A DNA stretch of 64,000 nucleotides from a bacterium (GCA_028275345.1 JAPWUV010000005.1:185894-249893), one strand, 5' to 3'; counted from the first letter of the stretch, positions 44,840-54,258 are shown. A program made the numbers and translations. The notes: a model not told the origin generated them from the letters alone.

Positions 44840-45892
44840 TCAGAATTCCAGAGCTAGTGAGAACCTGTGCACGGTCGAAAGACGTCCGAAATCGGCGTAG
44901 GCGTAGTCCAAGCGAATTCCCGCGTTCGCGCCGAGGGCGTATCGAATCCCCCCGCCCGCGGTCAGACCCTGTTCGCTCTGAGAGTCGAGAAGCGACTTGT
45001 AGCCGACGCGGAGGAAGACCATGTCGTACCAGGCGTATTCGAGGCCCACATTCACGTGCTCCACGTTATCGTTGGGGTGGACGGCATCGATCGCCCCCGT
45101 CAACCGCTGGCTGCCCGTCCGCAGCACATCCATCGCCACGCCCACGCGGAAGAGCAGCGGGAGAGGCCACCTGTCGGTTTCCAGATATACGGGGATGCGA
45201 TCGTTACTGCCGTAGGCCTCCGGATTGATGTCGTAGTAGCGACGGGCGTTCTGCCCTCGCATCTGCATCTCGGTGCCGAAGTTGGAAATGCACATGCCGA
45301 TCTTCATCTCGTGGAACTGGGTGGTGAACAGGGTGCCGATGTCGAAGGCGAAGCCCGAGGCGCTCATTCGCCAAATGCTCTGGTGGATGTATTTGAAATT
45401 GAACCCGATGGAGAACCGGTCGGTGAGGCTGCGGCCCCAGGACACGGCGGCGACGAAATCCCCGGCATCGAAGTACTCACCCGTGCCCTCGGGCTTCTGT
45501 TCTGTACGCACCTCCATCTCGCCCATGTTCAGCGTGGCAAGACTGGCCCCCACGGTCCCGAAGTTGCCGAGATTTAAGGTCAGGCCGGCGAAGTCGTAGG
45601 AGACATCGGCCAGCCATGCCGTGTGGAGCATCACCAGCTCATTCTGCGGCAGACGCGGAATCCCGCCGGGATTCCAGTAGAGGGCCGTCGCGTCGTTGGC
45701 CACGGCCACGAAAGCCCCTCCCATTCCAATGGCGCGGGCCCCCACGCCGATCTTCAAGAACTGGGCCGCCGTCGTCGCAACCTTGTTCACGGAGTAGGCG
45801 GGTACACTTGCGCCTAACCCCACAGCCAGCATCAGCGCCGAAGCCACCCAAGGCTGTATGCCCTTGCTCCGTCCCATGCCCTCGACTCTCAT
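44840..45892 (-). CDS. PorV/PorQ-family outer-membrane protein (cassette A)
   Basis: A 350-residue outer-membrane beta-barrel of the PorV/PorQ family. The ATG at 45892 overlaps the stop of the preceding Ca-repeat protein gene (TGATG), so translation is coupled; the longer open frame to 46003 is a shadow of that gene. After a signal segment (about 10-35), it shows KIGVGARAIGMGGAFVAVAN and ATALYWNPGGIPRLPQNELV, the classic family blocks, and a C-terminal strand ending FSLALEF. In T9SS bacteria PorV is the cargo shuttle and PorQ a non-essential relative; which of these roles applies here is unclear. Coupling to a FlgD-tailed protein suggests a dedicated cargo-shuttle pair. Confidence 0.9.
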   Translation of the reverse strand: MRVEGMGRSKGIQPWVASALMLAVGLGASVPAYSVNKVATTAAQFLKIGVGARAIGMGGAFVAVANDATALYWNPGGIPRLPQNELVMLHTAWLADVSYDFAGLTLNLGNFGTVGASLATLNMGEMEVRTEQKPEGTGEYFDAGDFVAAVSWGRSLTDRFSIGFNFKYIHQSIWRMSASGFAFDIGTLFTTQFHEMKIGMCISNFGTEMQMRGQNARRYYDINPEAYGSNDRIPVYLETDRWPLPLLFRVGVAMDVLRTGSQRLTGAIDAVHPNDNVEHVNVGLEYAWYDMVFLRVGYKSLLDSQSEQGLTAGGGIRYALGANAGIRLDYAYADFGRLSTVHRFSLALEF

Positions 45893-48800
45893 CACTTGAT
45901 GATGGCGAACTTGCCGATCTTCTCGCCGATCCCCGGCGCTTCCACGTGATACAGGTAGACCCCGTAGGCGATGTCCATCCCGCTCTGAGAGAGCAGGTTC
46001 CAAGGCTCAGCCCCGTCGTCAATGGGGCTGGAGTGGTGGATGGTCCGGACCAATTCCCCGCTCATGGTGTAGATCCGAATGGTGCACTGGGCCGGCAGAT
46101 GGATGAAGTAGATCCGCCGCTCGCCGCGCCCAGAGCGAACGTCCGGCTTCGGCTCCCACTCGGCCGCGGCGACGTAGGGATTCGGCACCACGGCAATTCG
46201 ATCCAGCTCGCTCCTGGCGCGCTGCCGGTCTACCTTCGGCCCCTCCATGCGGAAGGTGAATCGATCCAAACCGCTGAACGGCTTCTTCGAGGCGATGAGG
46301 AACACATCCCCAGGTTGCGGCTTCTTCCATTGCACCCGGATCGTGTCCACGGGATTGCCCAAGGGATCGTACACGATGGAATCCGAAGGGGCAAGGAAGA
46401 ACACCTGCCAAGTGCCCACGGGCTTGCTCTGGATCCCCCGCTCCAGGGGCACCACCTTGTCCTGCGGGCTGATGGTGGAGTCCGCATCCGTGTCGAAGAA
46501 GACGAAATCCACGGTATCGCCCCTGGTCACATTCAGCACCACGAAGCGAGCGGGGCGATTGTTGTACGATTTGACCACGCGGTTCACCATGTGAATCTCG
46601 TAGTCCGCCGGATAGGCGACTCCTCCGCCCGGATACTTCTGAACCACGTAGCGGAAGTTGCACGAGCCTCGGAGCCAACGGCTCCTGGCTTGATCCGGTT
46701 CGAGGGGGTCATCCACCACCGTCACCTTGAGACCATGCTCGTAGGGGTTCAGGTCCGAGCCGTCCAGATAGGGCGAGTTGCGGAATAGGTACCTGCGGTA
46801 CTCCACCACGTACCTCTGGTCAACCGGCATGAAATCCGTGTTCAGGAGGATCCAGTTCTTTGCCTCGTCCGGCTGGAAGTGGAGACCCCGTTCGTAGGTC
46901 CGCCCATCCCTCAATCCTCTCACCACCACACTGCTGGCGATGAGGTTCTTTTTAGTGGGATTGAGCCGGGCCACAAGCACGGAGTCGATCGGCACGGGCG
47001 GAAAGACGCTGCTGTCCCATGCGGTGTAGTAGTACCGGGTGTTTACCGAAAGGGTATCCACTACCACCTCGTCCGTGTCGCGCAAAGAGTAGGTGACCTT
47101 GGCGGGCCGGGTCCCCTCGAAGATGATCTCGTACGTGTGGCCGTCCCGTACCTGCCTGGGGTCAATGATCTCCACCAGGACCCGACCCGTCCCCGGTCCC
47201 TGATGCGCCAATTGGCCCCCGAAGACCCGAGCGGGTACATATCCGGCGCTCGGCGCCTGGGGGGTAACAATGGCGGTATTCACGTCGGGCACGTAGTGTC
47301 CGGAATTCGGCGGATCTTCGATGAAGGCCTTCGCACACTCGGTCGGCGGGATCTCCACCGTGTCGCCTTTGTCGTAGGCGACCACCGCGTAGTAATAGGT
47401 TTGCCCATTGACCACGTTCGTGTCCACGAAAGAGTGGCGCAGGCCGGTGTCGTCGCCCATGTAGTAATGAATCCCATTGGCCTGCTCCACCTTGTGCGGG
47501 CCTTTGATTCCGTCTTTGAGATCGAACTGGGCGATCGGCTTCCAGAGTTTGGGATTGCCCTGGGCATCGGTGATCACCAGGGCGTCGTTGAACCCCACGT
47601 CCGTGCCCCGATAGATGGCGTAGCCCTCGAAGTCGTAGCCGTGCACCGGATCGCGGGAGTATTCCGCAATGTCGTCCCAATAGAGGGTCACCCGGCGGTC
47701 CCCGGGAACAGCGGTCAGATGCGGCTTGAGGGGAGCCTTGGCGAAGCGGTAGCCCGCATTGTAGATCTTCTGCACAATCTTCGCGGTCCGGAAAAGATCG
47801 GCCTCATCATAGCCAAAAAGTAGGGCAATGGAAAAGCGCCTGAGGTCATGCGGAGCTACCTTGATGGGCCCGGAGGCGTACATGAAGATGTTGTCCGTAG
47901 TCTGGTCGAAAAGGGAGTCGACGATGCCGGAGGCCATCATGCGCCAGATGTCCTCATCCTGCGAGGCCCAAACGGAACCGTACTCGAAGACGGAAAAGGT
48001 GGTGAGGCCGATCTGGTCCGCCTCGTCCAGGTCGGTCTCGTCGAAATTGGGCTCGCCATGGGTGGGAACGCCATCTCCCTCCCCCTTGTCCGGGCCGGGA
48101 TAATCCGGATCGTTGGGGCCGAGGCCGTCGGCACCCACGTCGTCCACGACCGGGTTCCAGTCGCCATCGTTATCAATGTCGTCCTGCATGCTCTCGTCGA
48201 CGATCCCGTCCTCGTCGTTGTCCTTGCCGTCGTACGGTTCACCCGGGCTTTCGAGGAACTTGTAGCCGAGGTAGCCTGGACGCCAGCCGGTGTGCTCGCC
48301 GCGGAAGTCGTGGTCCCAGGCGAAGACCATGTCCAGCTTGGTATCGTAGTAGCCGTCGTCATCGCTGTAGTCGTCGGCCCCTCCCACGTGTGGATCGCCG
48401 TACATGCCGAGGTAGATACGCGGAAGGGTATCAATCCCCACGTTCTCCATTTCGTAGACCCAGAAGATGCAATCCTGCGCCAGAGTGTGGGTCCACTGGT
48501 AGCCGCGCACTTCCACCTGCACCCCGAGTCCCCGCCGATCGGGATCATTCACCGGGTCCGGGATGAAGGCGAATTCCCGGTTCCAGTAGTCGTCCATCAC
48601 GTAGTAGCTCTCCTGGTCGGCGGTGACCACCCCGAGTCCGTACTCGCCGATCCACTTCCCCGCCCATTCGGGCCCTTTGTTGGGCCAATAGGGAGGCCAG
48701 GTGGAGGGGCGATCGCTCATGGCGATGAATTCCTGCGCCGAATCGGCGTATCCCGGCAGAGGCTCCCATCCCCAGGGAAGCCCGTCGGGGGCCCGATCCC

Positions 48801-49236
48801 CGCCCACGTCCAGTCCATCCGAGACGATGTGCCGCCGGAAACCTTGGATGTCTCGGACCTCCCCGGCGACGAGGATGCCGAACTCGAACCCGTAGCCGTG
48901 GCCGCTACCCTTCGGCCACTGGAGCGAAGGTTCCGTACGGGGCTTACCGATCGACCCGTAGTTGTAAAACAGGGTGACGATCTGATTGCCATTGTGGAGG
49001 CCCTGCTTGCGCCATTCGTGGCTCCCGTGCCGACCTGGAGGCGTCTTGTATTTCTTGAGGATCTGTTCCTGTCGCCGGTGGTAGGCGTCCCATTCCGCCT
49101 GGCTCGCCGACTTGTCAGGCCATGGGTTGGCTTGCGAGAAGCCAATCTTGACATCCCAGGCGCAGAGGAGCCACGCCGCCCCGAGCGCGATGAGGATGCG
49201 CCGCGCCACCTTACCATCCTCCCTGCGAATCGTCAT
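45892..49236 (-). CDS. Large secreted Ca-repeat/FN3 protein with FlgD-like C-terminal domain (cassette A)
   Basis: A 1114-residue exported protein. The signal segment is RRILIALGAAWLLCAWDV near the N-terminus. The ATG at 49236 has AGGGAG 9 bases upstream, though a GTG nine codons later with GGGAGG is an alternative. A Asp/Asn-rich calcium-binding stretch (about 332-400: DGKDNDEDGIVDES, DDIDNDGDWNPVVDDVGADG) is followed by an FN3-like region (LTAVPGDRRVTLYWDDIAEY, then GQTYYYAVVAYDKG). The last ~105 residues form a FlgD-like domain (AVVPNPYVAAAEWEPKPD to GEKIGKFAIIK). It shares domain order and many motifs with the 1092-residue paralog in cassette B. It lies 122 bp after the TonB receptor gene and overlaps the PorV-like gene. 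Role inferred: surface-exposed partner of the receptor or T9SS cargo. Confidence 0.85.
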   Translation of the reverse strand: MTIRREDGKVARRILIALGAAWLLCAWDVKIGFSQANPWPDKSASQAEWDAYHRRQEQILKKYKTPPGRHGSHEWRKQGLHNGNQIVTLFYNYGSIGKPRTEPSLQWPKGSGHGYGFEFGILVAGEVRDIQGFRRHIVSDGLDVGGDRAPDGLPWGWEPLPGYADSAQEFIAMSDRPSTWPPYWPNKGPEWAGKWIGEYGLGVVTADQESYYVMDDYWNREFAFIPDPVNDPDRRGLGVQVEVRGYQWTHTLAQDCIFWVYEMENVGIDTLPRIYLGMYGDPHVGGADDYSDDDGYYDTKLDMVFAWDHDFRGEHTGWRPGYLGYKFLESPGEPYDGKDNDEDGIVDESMQDDIDNDGDWNPVVDDVGADGLGPNDPDYPGPDKGEGDGVPTHGEPNFDETDLDEADQIGLTTFSVFEYGSVWASQDEDIWRMMASGIVDSLFDQTTDNIFMYASGPIKVAPHDLRRFSIALLFGYDEADLFRTAKIVQKIYNAGYRFAKAPLKPHLTAVPGDRRVTLYWDDIAEYSRDPVHGYDFEGYAIYRGTDVGFNDALVITDAQGNPKLWKPIAQFDLKDGIKGPHKVEQANGIHYYMGDDTGLRHSFVDTNVVNGQTYYYAVVAYDKGDTVEIPPTECAKAFIEDPPNSGHYVPDVNTAIVTPQAPSAGYVPARVFGGQLAHQGPGTGRVLVEIIDPRQVRDGHTYEIIFEGTRPAKVTYSLRDTDEVVVDTLSVNTRYYYTAWDSSVFPPVPIDSVLVARLNPTKKNLIASSVVVRGLRDGRTYERGLHFQPDEAKNWILLNTDFMPVDQRYVVEYRRYLFRNSPYLDGSDLNPYEHGLKVTVVDDPLEPDQARSRWLRGSCNFRYVVQKYPGGGVAYPADYEIHMVNRVVKSYNNRPARFVVLNVTRGDTVDFVFFDTDADSTISPQDKVVPLERGIQSKPVGTWQVFFLAPSDSIVYDPLGNPVDTIRVQWKKPQPGDVFLIASKKPFSGLDRFTFRMEGPKVDRQRARSELDRIAVVPNPYVAAAEWEPKPDVRSGRGERRIYFIHLPAQCTIRIYTMSGELVRTIHHSSPIDDGAEPWNLLSQSGMDIAYGVYLYHVEAPGIGEKIGKFAIIK

Positions 49237-49358
49237 CGAACAGCTCCCTACCTTGCCTCACCGGTCCAGAGGATGCCCCCCTTTCCGCCGATCCAACCGA
49301 GCACAGCTACCCTCCGCGCCAGCCTGTTCCCGGCCCGGTCGTATCCCCGGATCCGCCT

Positions 49359-52175
49359 TCAGAACGACAGGGCGACCCCGGCGTAGACCTGCCTCGGCTG
49401 GGAATACCAATGTGGACGGTTCAGATAGTCCGCCAAGTGATGGCGGCCGTATTGGTCCCCGTGGTCCGGCACGTAGGTGGGGATCAGAGAGTAAGTGGCT
49501 CGCCCGGTGTCGTCGTAGACGTAGTTCTCGTTCAGCTGATCGAATAGATTGTAGACCTTGAGGAAAAGAGTGAGACGGAGGGCCTTCGCCAGCCGAAACT
49601 CCCGGAACGCTTGGAGATCGAAATTGTACCGAGGCGGCTTGCGCCCGGAGTTGATCACATCGAGCCTCATGCCCTGAAATTCCGGAGTGTAGGGGAGTCC
49701 GGAACCCAGCCGGGCCAGAAGGCTCAAACCCCAGCGCCCCGGACGGGAAAGGGAGATCGTGGCGTTGAGCGTGTGGCGCTGGTCCCAATCCAGGGGCAAG
49801 GCTCGCCGTGGGCTCTCCTGCGGCGGGACCGTCTGCATGTCGTAGAAGCGACTCAACGGGTCGCTGGAATTCCCCTCGGCGATGGAATAGGTGTAATCGA
49901 GCGTCGCCGAAAGGAGCCCGGTGGGTCGCTTCTCCAACGACAGCGTGATCCCTTTCGCATGGCCGTAGTCCACGTTGGCGTAGCGCATGTAGTAATCGCC
50001 GCGAGAATAGAGCTCAAAGTAGTCCAGCCCGAGGAGATCGTTGATGTCCTTGTAGAAAAGGATGAGCTCAGCACCCACGTCCTCCCCGAATTGCTGCTGG
50101 AGACCGACTTCGTACTGGACTGTCCGCTCCGGCTTCAAGTCGGCGTTTCCCAGGATGCTCTGAAACCTCCCGCTGACCACCTCAAATTCCGGGTTGGCGT
50201 ACAGGTACGCGAACCCAGGCATCTGGAAGAAATGCCCGTAGCTGAAGTGGATCACCCCGCGATCGGTGATCGGGTAGGCGATGCCCAATCGAGGGCTCCA
50301 CTGGGTCTTCGCCTTGACGGGAACAAGCTTGAGATCGCTCGGAGAACGGCGGTTCCCGGCGATCAACTTGCGATCCCGGGGATCGGCAGGGATCTTCCAG
50401 TTCGCATTAAAATAATCGTAGCGGAGCCCCACGTTCACCACCAGATTTCGGAGCTCGATCTTATCCTGCAGGTAGAAGGCCCCTTCGTAGGGCTGTCGCA
50501 AATAGCGGTTGTTGGCCGTGCTCGTCTCGGGGGTATGGATGGTGGGGACGTAGTCGTAGGTGGAGCGGATGTCCACGTAGAACGTGTGATACGTGAGCCG
50601 ATGAGCCCGAACCTCAAGGCCGGTCTTCACTTGGTGCGTCTTGTTGATCTGGCTAGTCAAATCCAGGCGGAGCACCCGAGTGCGGGAGGTCCGGTAGGTG
50701 TGCGTCTTCGACTGACCACCGGCTACGAACTCGTACCCGGGGGTATTCAGCAGCTCGTTGGGCAGGTAGCGAGGATCGCGCCAGTCGGCGTACAGGTAGG
50801 ACTTGTAATCGTAATTGTACTGAGACAGCTTCAGAGTGAAGTAGGAAGCAGCCGACAAGGTGTGGGTCAGATCCAGCGTATGTTGCGCTGACCAAGAGCG
50901 ATGCGCCGGGATGCCGTCGGGATTGTACTTGAACGAATGGTCGTAGTCTTTGTCGAAAGAGCGCTCGTACATCAGCGAATAGCGGAGCTTCGTCCCGGGT
51001 CGGTAGGCGTAGGTCAGCTTGCCGTGCCAGAAGGTCCTGCGACTCGGGTTCATGGGCACGTAGGAGCTATCGCCGGAGAACCCGTTGTTCCTCCGGCCGT
51101 CCCGATTGAGATCTAGGAAAGGCTCCCCCGAATCGAATCGGCCATTTCCATTGGCGTCGGTGTAGGGCTCAAGGAAGTTGAGCCGCGTACCGTACGGACT
51201 CTGCGCGAGGTTCAGGACGGTGAGAGAATCCAGGAAAAGCACATCCGCGGGCGTGTGCTCACGGATCCCGTAGAGGTATCCGCGGTCATCGGAGTAGCGT
51301 CCGCTGGTGAAGAAGGTGAGTTTGCCGGCCGTTCCCGGGATCGGCCCGCTCAAACTGAGCTCCGCATTGAGCACATTCAGCGGGTCGAGCTCCTCGATGT
51401 TCGGGAATATGCGGCGGTGAGCACTCACCCGGTCGCCCAAGTAAGCCGATAGCTCGCCATGGTAGTCCCGGCCGCCATCCTTGGTCACGATGTTCACCAG
51501 GCCGGACATCGCCTTTCCATACTCGGCGTTGAAGGTCCCGCTCACCACCTGCAGCTCCTGGATGGCGCTATTCTCGACACGAAGCGCCATCCCTCCCCAG
51601 AAGGGGTTGTCCACCGGAACGCCGTCGATCATGTACGAGATCTCACCGGCCCTCCCCCCTCGGATATGGATTGCCCCGCTTGCGCCTTCCACGATCCCGG
51701 CTTTGGTCTTCAGCACATCGGTGAAGGTCTCCACGGGAAGGGACTTGATCTGCTCGGCCGTGACGATGGCCCGACCCGAGGTGATGTCCTTCTGAACGAG
51801 CGGTCTCCTCGCCTCGACGACCAATGCCTCGGTGATCTCGAGGACCGTCTCCTCCAGCTGGAAATTCACCTCGGTGGTCAGATCCACGCGCACCAGAACG
51901 CCCGCCACCACGACCGGGCGGTAGCCGATCATTTGCGCACGGACGCTGTAGGTTCCGGGCGGCACATTGAGGATGAAGTAGGACCCGTCGCTGCCGGTTG
52001 CGGCGCCCAGCGTCGTCCCCTCCACCAGCACATTGACCCCGGGAAGCGGCTCCCCCGACTTGGCGTCTCTCACCGTCCCCGCGATCTTTCCGCTCGTACC
52101 TCCGAAAAGCTGCCCCCAGAAGGCCAGGACGAGAACCACCGCCCCTGCACTCCGAAGCCCGATTCTCCCTCGCAC
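49359..52175 (-). CDS. TonB-dependent receptor with carboxypeptidase-like regulatory domain (cassette A)
   Basis: A 938-residue outer-membrane receptor. I choose the GTG at 52175 because the longer frame to 52253 would start inside the -35 box of the promoter. GTG is preceded by GAGGGTGG and gives a signal segment (about 8-25). A regulatory-like domain (GKIAGTVRDAKSGEPLPGVN, about 28-115) is followed by a plug (about 120-270, with SGAIHIRGGRAGEISYMIDG and NAEYGKAMSGLVNIVTKDGG) and a long barrel ending QVYAGVALSF. It is paralogous to the receptor of cassette B. It is the first gene of the ~20-kb minus-strand array. The imported substrate is unknown. Confidence 0.93.
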   Translation of the reverse strand: MRGRIGLRSAGAVVLVLAFWGQLFGGTSGKIAGTVRDAKSGEPLPGVNVLVEGTTLGAATGSDGSYFILNVPPGTYSVRAQMIGYRPVVVAGVLVRVDLTTEVNFQLEETVLEITEALVVEARRPLVQKDITSGRAIVTAEQIKSLPVETFTDVLKTKAGIVEGASGAIHIRGGRAGEISYMIDGVPVDNPFWGGMALRVENSAIQELQVVSGTFNAEYGKAMSGLVNIVTKDGGRDYHGELSAYLGDRVSAHRRIFPNIEELDPLNVLNAELSLSGPIPGTAGKLTFFTSGRYSDDRGYLYGIREHTPADVLFLDSLTVLNLAQSPYGTRLNFLEPYTDANGNGRFDSGEPFLDLNRDGRRNNGFSGDSSYVPMNPSRRTFWHGKLTYAYRPGTKLRYSLMYERSFDKDYDHSFKYNPDGIPAHRSWSAQHTLDLTHTLSAASYFTLKLSQYNYDYKSYLYADWRDPRYLPNELLNTPGYEFVAGGQSKTHTYRTSRTRVLRLDLTSQINKTHQVKTGLEVRAHRLTYHTFYVDIRSTYDYVPTIHTPETSTANNRYLRQPYEGAFYLQDKIELRNLVVNVGLRYDYFNANWKIPADPRDRKLIAGNRRSPSDLKLVPVKAKTQWSPRLGIAYPITDRGVIHFSYGHFFQMPGFAYLYANPEFEVVSGRFQSILGNADLKPERTVQYEVGLQQQFGEDVGAELILFYKDINDLLGLDYFELYSRGDYYMRYANVDYGHAKGITLSLEKRPTGLLSATLDYTYSIAEGNSSDPLSRFYDMQTVPPQESPRRALPLDWDQRHTLNATISLSRPGRWGLSLLARLGSGLPYTPEFQGMRLDVINSGRKPPRYNFDLQAFREFRLAKALRLTLFLKVYNLFDQLNENYVYDDTGRATYSLIPTYVPDHGDQYGRHHLADYLNRPHWYSQPRQVYAGVALSF

Positions 52176-52224
52176 GGCGCCACCCTCGGCTGACCTTGTG
52201 GCGAAATCCTCCCAGGCGTGGGCC

Positions 52225-52253
52225 AATATATCAATCCCCTCAAGCAATGTCAA
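52225..52253 (-). promoter_or_regulatory. Strong sigma-70 promoter for the tandem TonB/PorV array
   Basis: On the minus strand, TTGACA (52253-52248) and TATATT (52230-52225) are 17 bases apart. The -35 is perfect and the -10 matches 5/6. Transcription would start near 52218, about 42 nt before the GTG start of the receptor gene. Confidence 0.8.
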
Positions 52254-52280
52254 GGAGATACATCCCGGACCTCCACCTCG

Positions 52281-53543
52281 CTACGGACGCCGCGAGAAAC
52301 ACGATCTGAGCCGACCCCAAAGCCCTAGCCTCTCGACGTAGGCGGCGTCGAGCATGGCCACTCCCGAAAGCCTTTCGAGGCAGAGCTGGGAAGCTTGGCA
52401 GAGCTTGCCCAGATCCTTCGCGTACCGGGACAATAGCAATACCCCGAACACTCGGGCATTGGCCCCCAAGGCCACTCGCATGCTATCCGCTGCCCCGGCG
52501 ACCGAATACCAGCCCGCCCAGGGCTGAGGCAAGCCCTTCGGCACCTCCTCCGGCACCAGCGCCTCGTACAGGAGCCCGGCGAACACGGCATCGAACAGGT
52601 CGCCGACCGCCACATCGCGAAACAGGGAATCCGGCCAGAATCGGATTAGCGGGGACGTTTTCGAAGCCCAGTTCAAACCCGCATCCTTCGCCTGGGGGTA
52701 CCAGGCCCCGACGTAGAGACAAAACTGCGTCCGCGGTCGCACCTGCTTGACGAGCGTCCGCGCTTCCGCGACGAAGTCGTACAGGACTTTGGAACGGAAA
52801 TACAGCCAGTCCCGAAACAAGGGGCCGGGGACTCGCTGCCCGTTCTGTCGGTAGGAGTAGACGTCGTTCGGCCAATCGCGCACGGGATGGCCCAAGAACC
52901 GCTCGAAGGCGTCGCGAGCGGCGTCGCTGAAATCGCAACTGAGATCCGGGTAGTAGACCCGGTCCAGCACCACACCGTCCACGGGATAGTGGCGCACAAC
53001 CTCATCCAAGATCGAGAGGTTGTACTCCTGAACAGCCCTCCGGCTGGGCTGGAGGAAGACGCTCTCCGTGTGGGGTAGGTCCATTGAGGGGATCAGTCCA
53101 TCCGCCGTGTTGGCCAGGCATTGCCAGTCGCGGTGGCCCTCGTAAACCAGCCCCTTCTGAAAGCGGCGAAGCCCTCCGGCGAAGACGTTCAGGGAGGCGT
53201 AGACCTGAAGCCCATTCTCGTGACCCATGCGCACGAAGCTATCGAGATAGTCAAAACCGCCAGGGCTCACAGCCCCTTTCCATTCCGTGAGGCGCGTCCC
53301 CGCCCGACTTGGGTACATCACGTGCCCGGTGACCGGCTTCACATCCACCACCAGGCCTGTGAAGCCCGCCTTCTTGGCCTTCCTCACAAGCTGGTCGATA
53401 TCGCCCGGGGAGACGATGGATTCCCAGTTGGCCAAGGCGTCAACCCAAAGCCAGCGAGGCTTCGTCGGCTTCCGGACGCAGCCCACGGCAACAAGCACAA
53501 CTCCCAGCGCGGCGAAAAGCGAAAGCCATCTTCGCGGAAACAC
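52281..53543 (-). CDS. GHL10/DUF187-type glycosyl-hydrolase-like lipoprotein
   Basis: A 420-residue lipoprotein. The start is GTG at 53543 with an ideal AGGAGG eight bases upstream; the frame is open 76 codons further without a signal. It gives VFPRRWLSLFAALGVVLVAV followed by GC, a lipobox, so the protein is probably membrane-anchored. The mature part is a TIM-barrel-like glycosyl-hydrolase-like 10 domain: LWVDALANWESIVSPGDIDQ, GFTGLVVDVKPVTGHVMYPS, GLQVYASLNVFAGG and VDGVVLDRVYYPDLSCDFSD. Members act on or bind peptidoglycan or polysaccharides, but few are characterised; activity here is not proven. It lies 28 bp upstream of the promoter of the TonB array on the same strand and may be transcribed with it by read-through. 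Confidence 0.83.
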   Translation of the reverse strand: MFPRRWLSLFAALGVVLVAVGCVRKPTKPRWLWVDALANWESIVSPGDIDQLVRKAKKAGFTGLVVDVKPVTGHVMYPSRAGTRLTEWKGAVSPGGFDYLDSFVRMGHENGLQVYASLNVFAGGLRRFQKGLVYEGHRDWQCLANTADGLIPSMDLPHTESVFLQPSRRAVQEYNLSILDEVVRHYPVDGVVLDRVYYPDLSCDFSDAARDAFERFLGHPVRDWPNDVYSYRQNGQRVPGPLFRDWLYFRSKVLYDFVAEARTLVKQVRPRTQFCLYVGAWYPQAKDAGLNWASKTSPLIRFWPDSLFRDVAVGDLFDAVFAGLLYEALVPEEVPKGLPQPWAGWYSVAGAADSMRVALGANARVFGVLLLSRYAKDLGKLCQASQLCLERLSGVAMLDAAYVERLGLWGRLRSCFSRRP

Positions 53544-53731
53544 CGAGATTTCCTCCTCCCTCGTAGCGCGCTTCACCACTATCATGCAGGGCAAAAGAGC
53601 TGGGGGAACGAAAACTACGAATCCGAACCAGAGCGGGCAAGGAGAACCTGCAGACCACCCGCGGACTGTTGCTCCGCCTTGAGCCCTGTACCGAACGGGG
53701 CGCGCCTTTCCGCGTAAACCGGAAAAAGGCC

Positions 53732-53758
53732 TTGACAATTGAGATGGGGTGTTATACT
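53732..53758 (+). promoter_or_regulatory. Promoter of the small FN3 protein gene (extended -10)
   Basis: A perfect TTGACA (53732-53737) and TATACT (53753-53758) flank a short 15-base spacer. The -10 is preceded by TGT, an extended -10 element that can compensate for poor spacing. The predicted leader is about 24 nt. Confidence 0.6.
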
Positions 53759-53788
53759 TTCGGGTTGTCAAACCGGAGCGAAGAGGCT

Positions 53789-54208
53789 ATGCGGCGAGTG
53801 AGCCTTCTTTTTGCAGCGGCTGGAGTGCTGGTAGCTTTTTCCCTCCACGCCGGCGTCATCCTCATCGAGTTCAAGGCGGAGGCAGGGCTCAATCGCGTCA
53901 CGTTGACCTGGCGGGTTCGTGCCGAACAGGGCATCGAGGCGTACGAAGTGGAGCGCAGCATGGATCCGCAGCAAGGGTTTCAACGCATCGGTACAGTGGA
54001 TGCGGAAGGAACCCCAACGGCGGAGATGATCCGTACCTACACTTACGTGGACAAGACCATTTTCAAAACTACGGACCGCACCTATTACTACCGACTCCGG
54101 ATCGTGGAGTCGAACGGGCGGTTCTCGTACTCCGACGTAGTTTCCGTGTCCGCTCACGTTTCCGCAGCCCGGCACACCTGGGGGAGCATCAAAGCCATGT
54201 TCAGATGA
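53789..54208 (+). CDS. Small secreted fibronectin type III-like protein
   Basis: A 139-residue exported protein. The ATG at 53789 opens a signal peptide (MRRVSLLFAAAGVLVAFSLH). The remainder is a single FN3-like beta-sandwich: LNRVTLTWRVRAEQGIEAYE, VERSMDPQQGFQRIGTV and RTYYYRLRIVESNGRFSYSD. No C-terminal sorting domain is present. The open frame extends upstream to 53669, but that part crosses the promoter. The gene has its own promoter and a strong terminator, so it is a monocistronic unit between two convergent or divergent neighbours. Function unknown; single FN3 proteins of this size could be adhesins or matrix proteins. Confidence 0.85.
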   Translation: MRRVSLLFAAAGVLVAFSLHAGVILIEFKAEAGLNRVTLTWRVRAEQGIEAYEVERSMDPQQGFQRIGTVDAEGTPTAEMIRTYTYVDKTIFKTTDRTYYYRLRIVESNGRFSYSDVVSVSAHVSAARHTWGSIKAMFR

Positions 54209-54232
54209 ACTTGCCTGCGCCTGAATATTATG

Positions 54233-54258
54233 AAGCCCACCCTCCGGTGGGCTTTTTC
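54233..54258 (+). terminator. Intrinsic terminator of the small FN3 protein gene
   Basis: AAGCCCACC-CTCC-GGTGGGCTT forms a stem with a 4-nt loop, followed by a T-run (TTTTTCGTT). It lies 25 bp after the stop codon. Confidence 0.9.
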
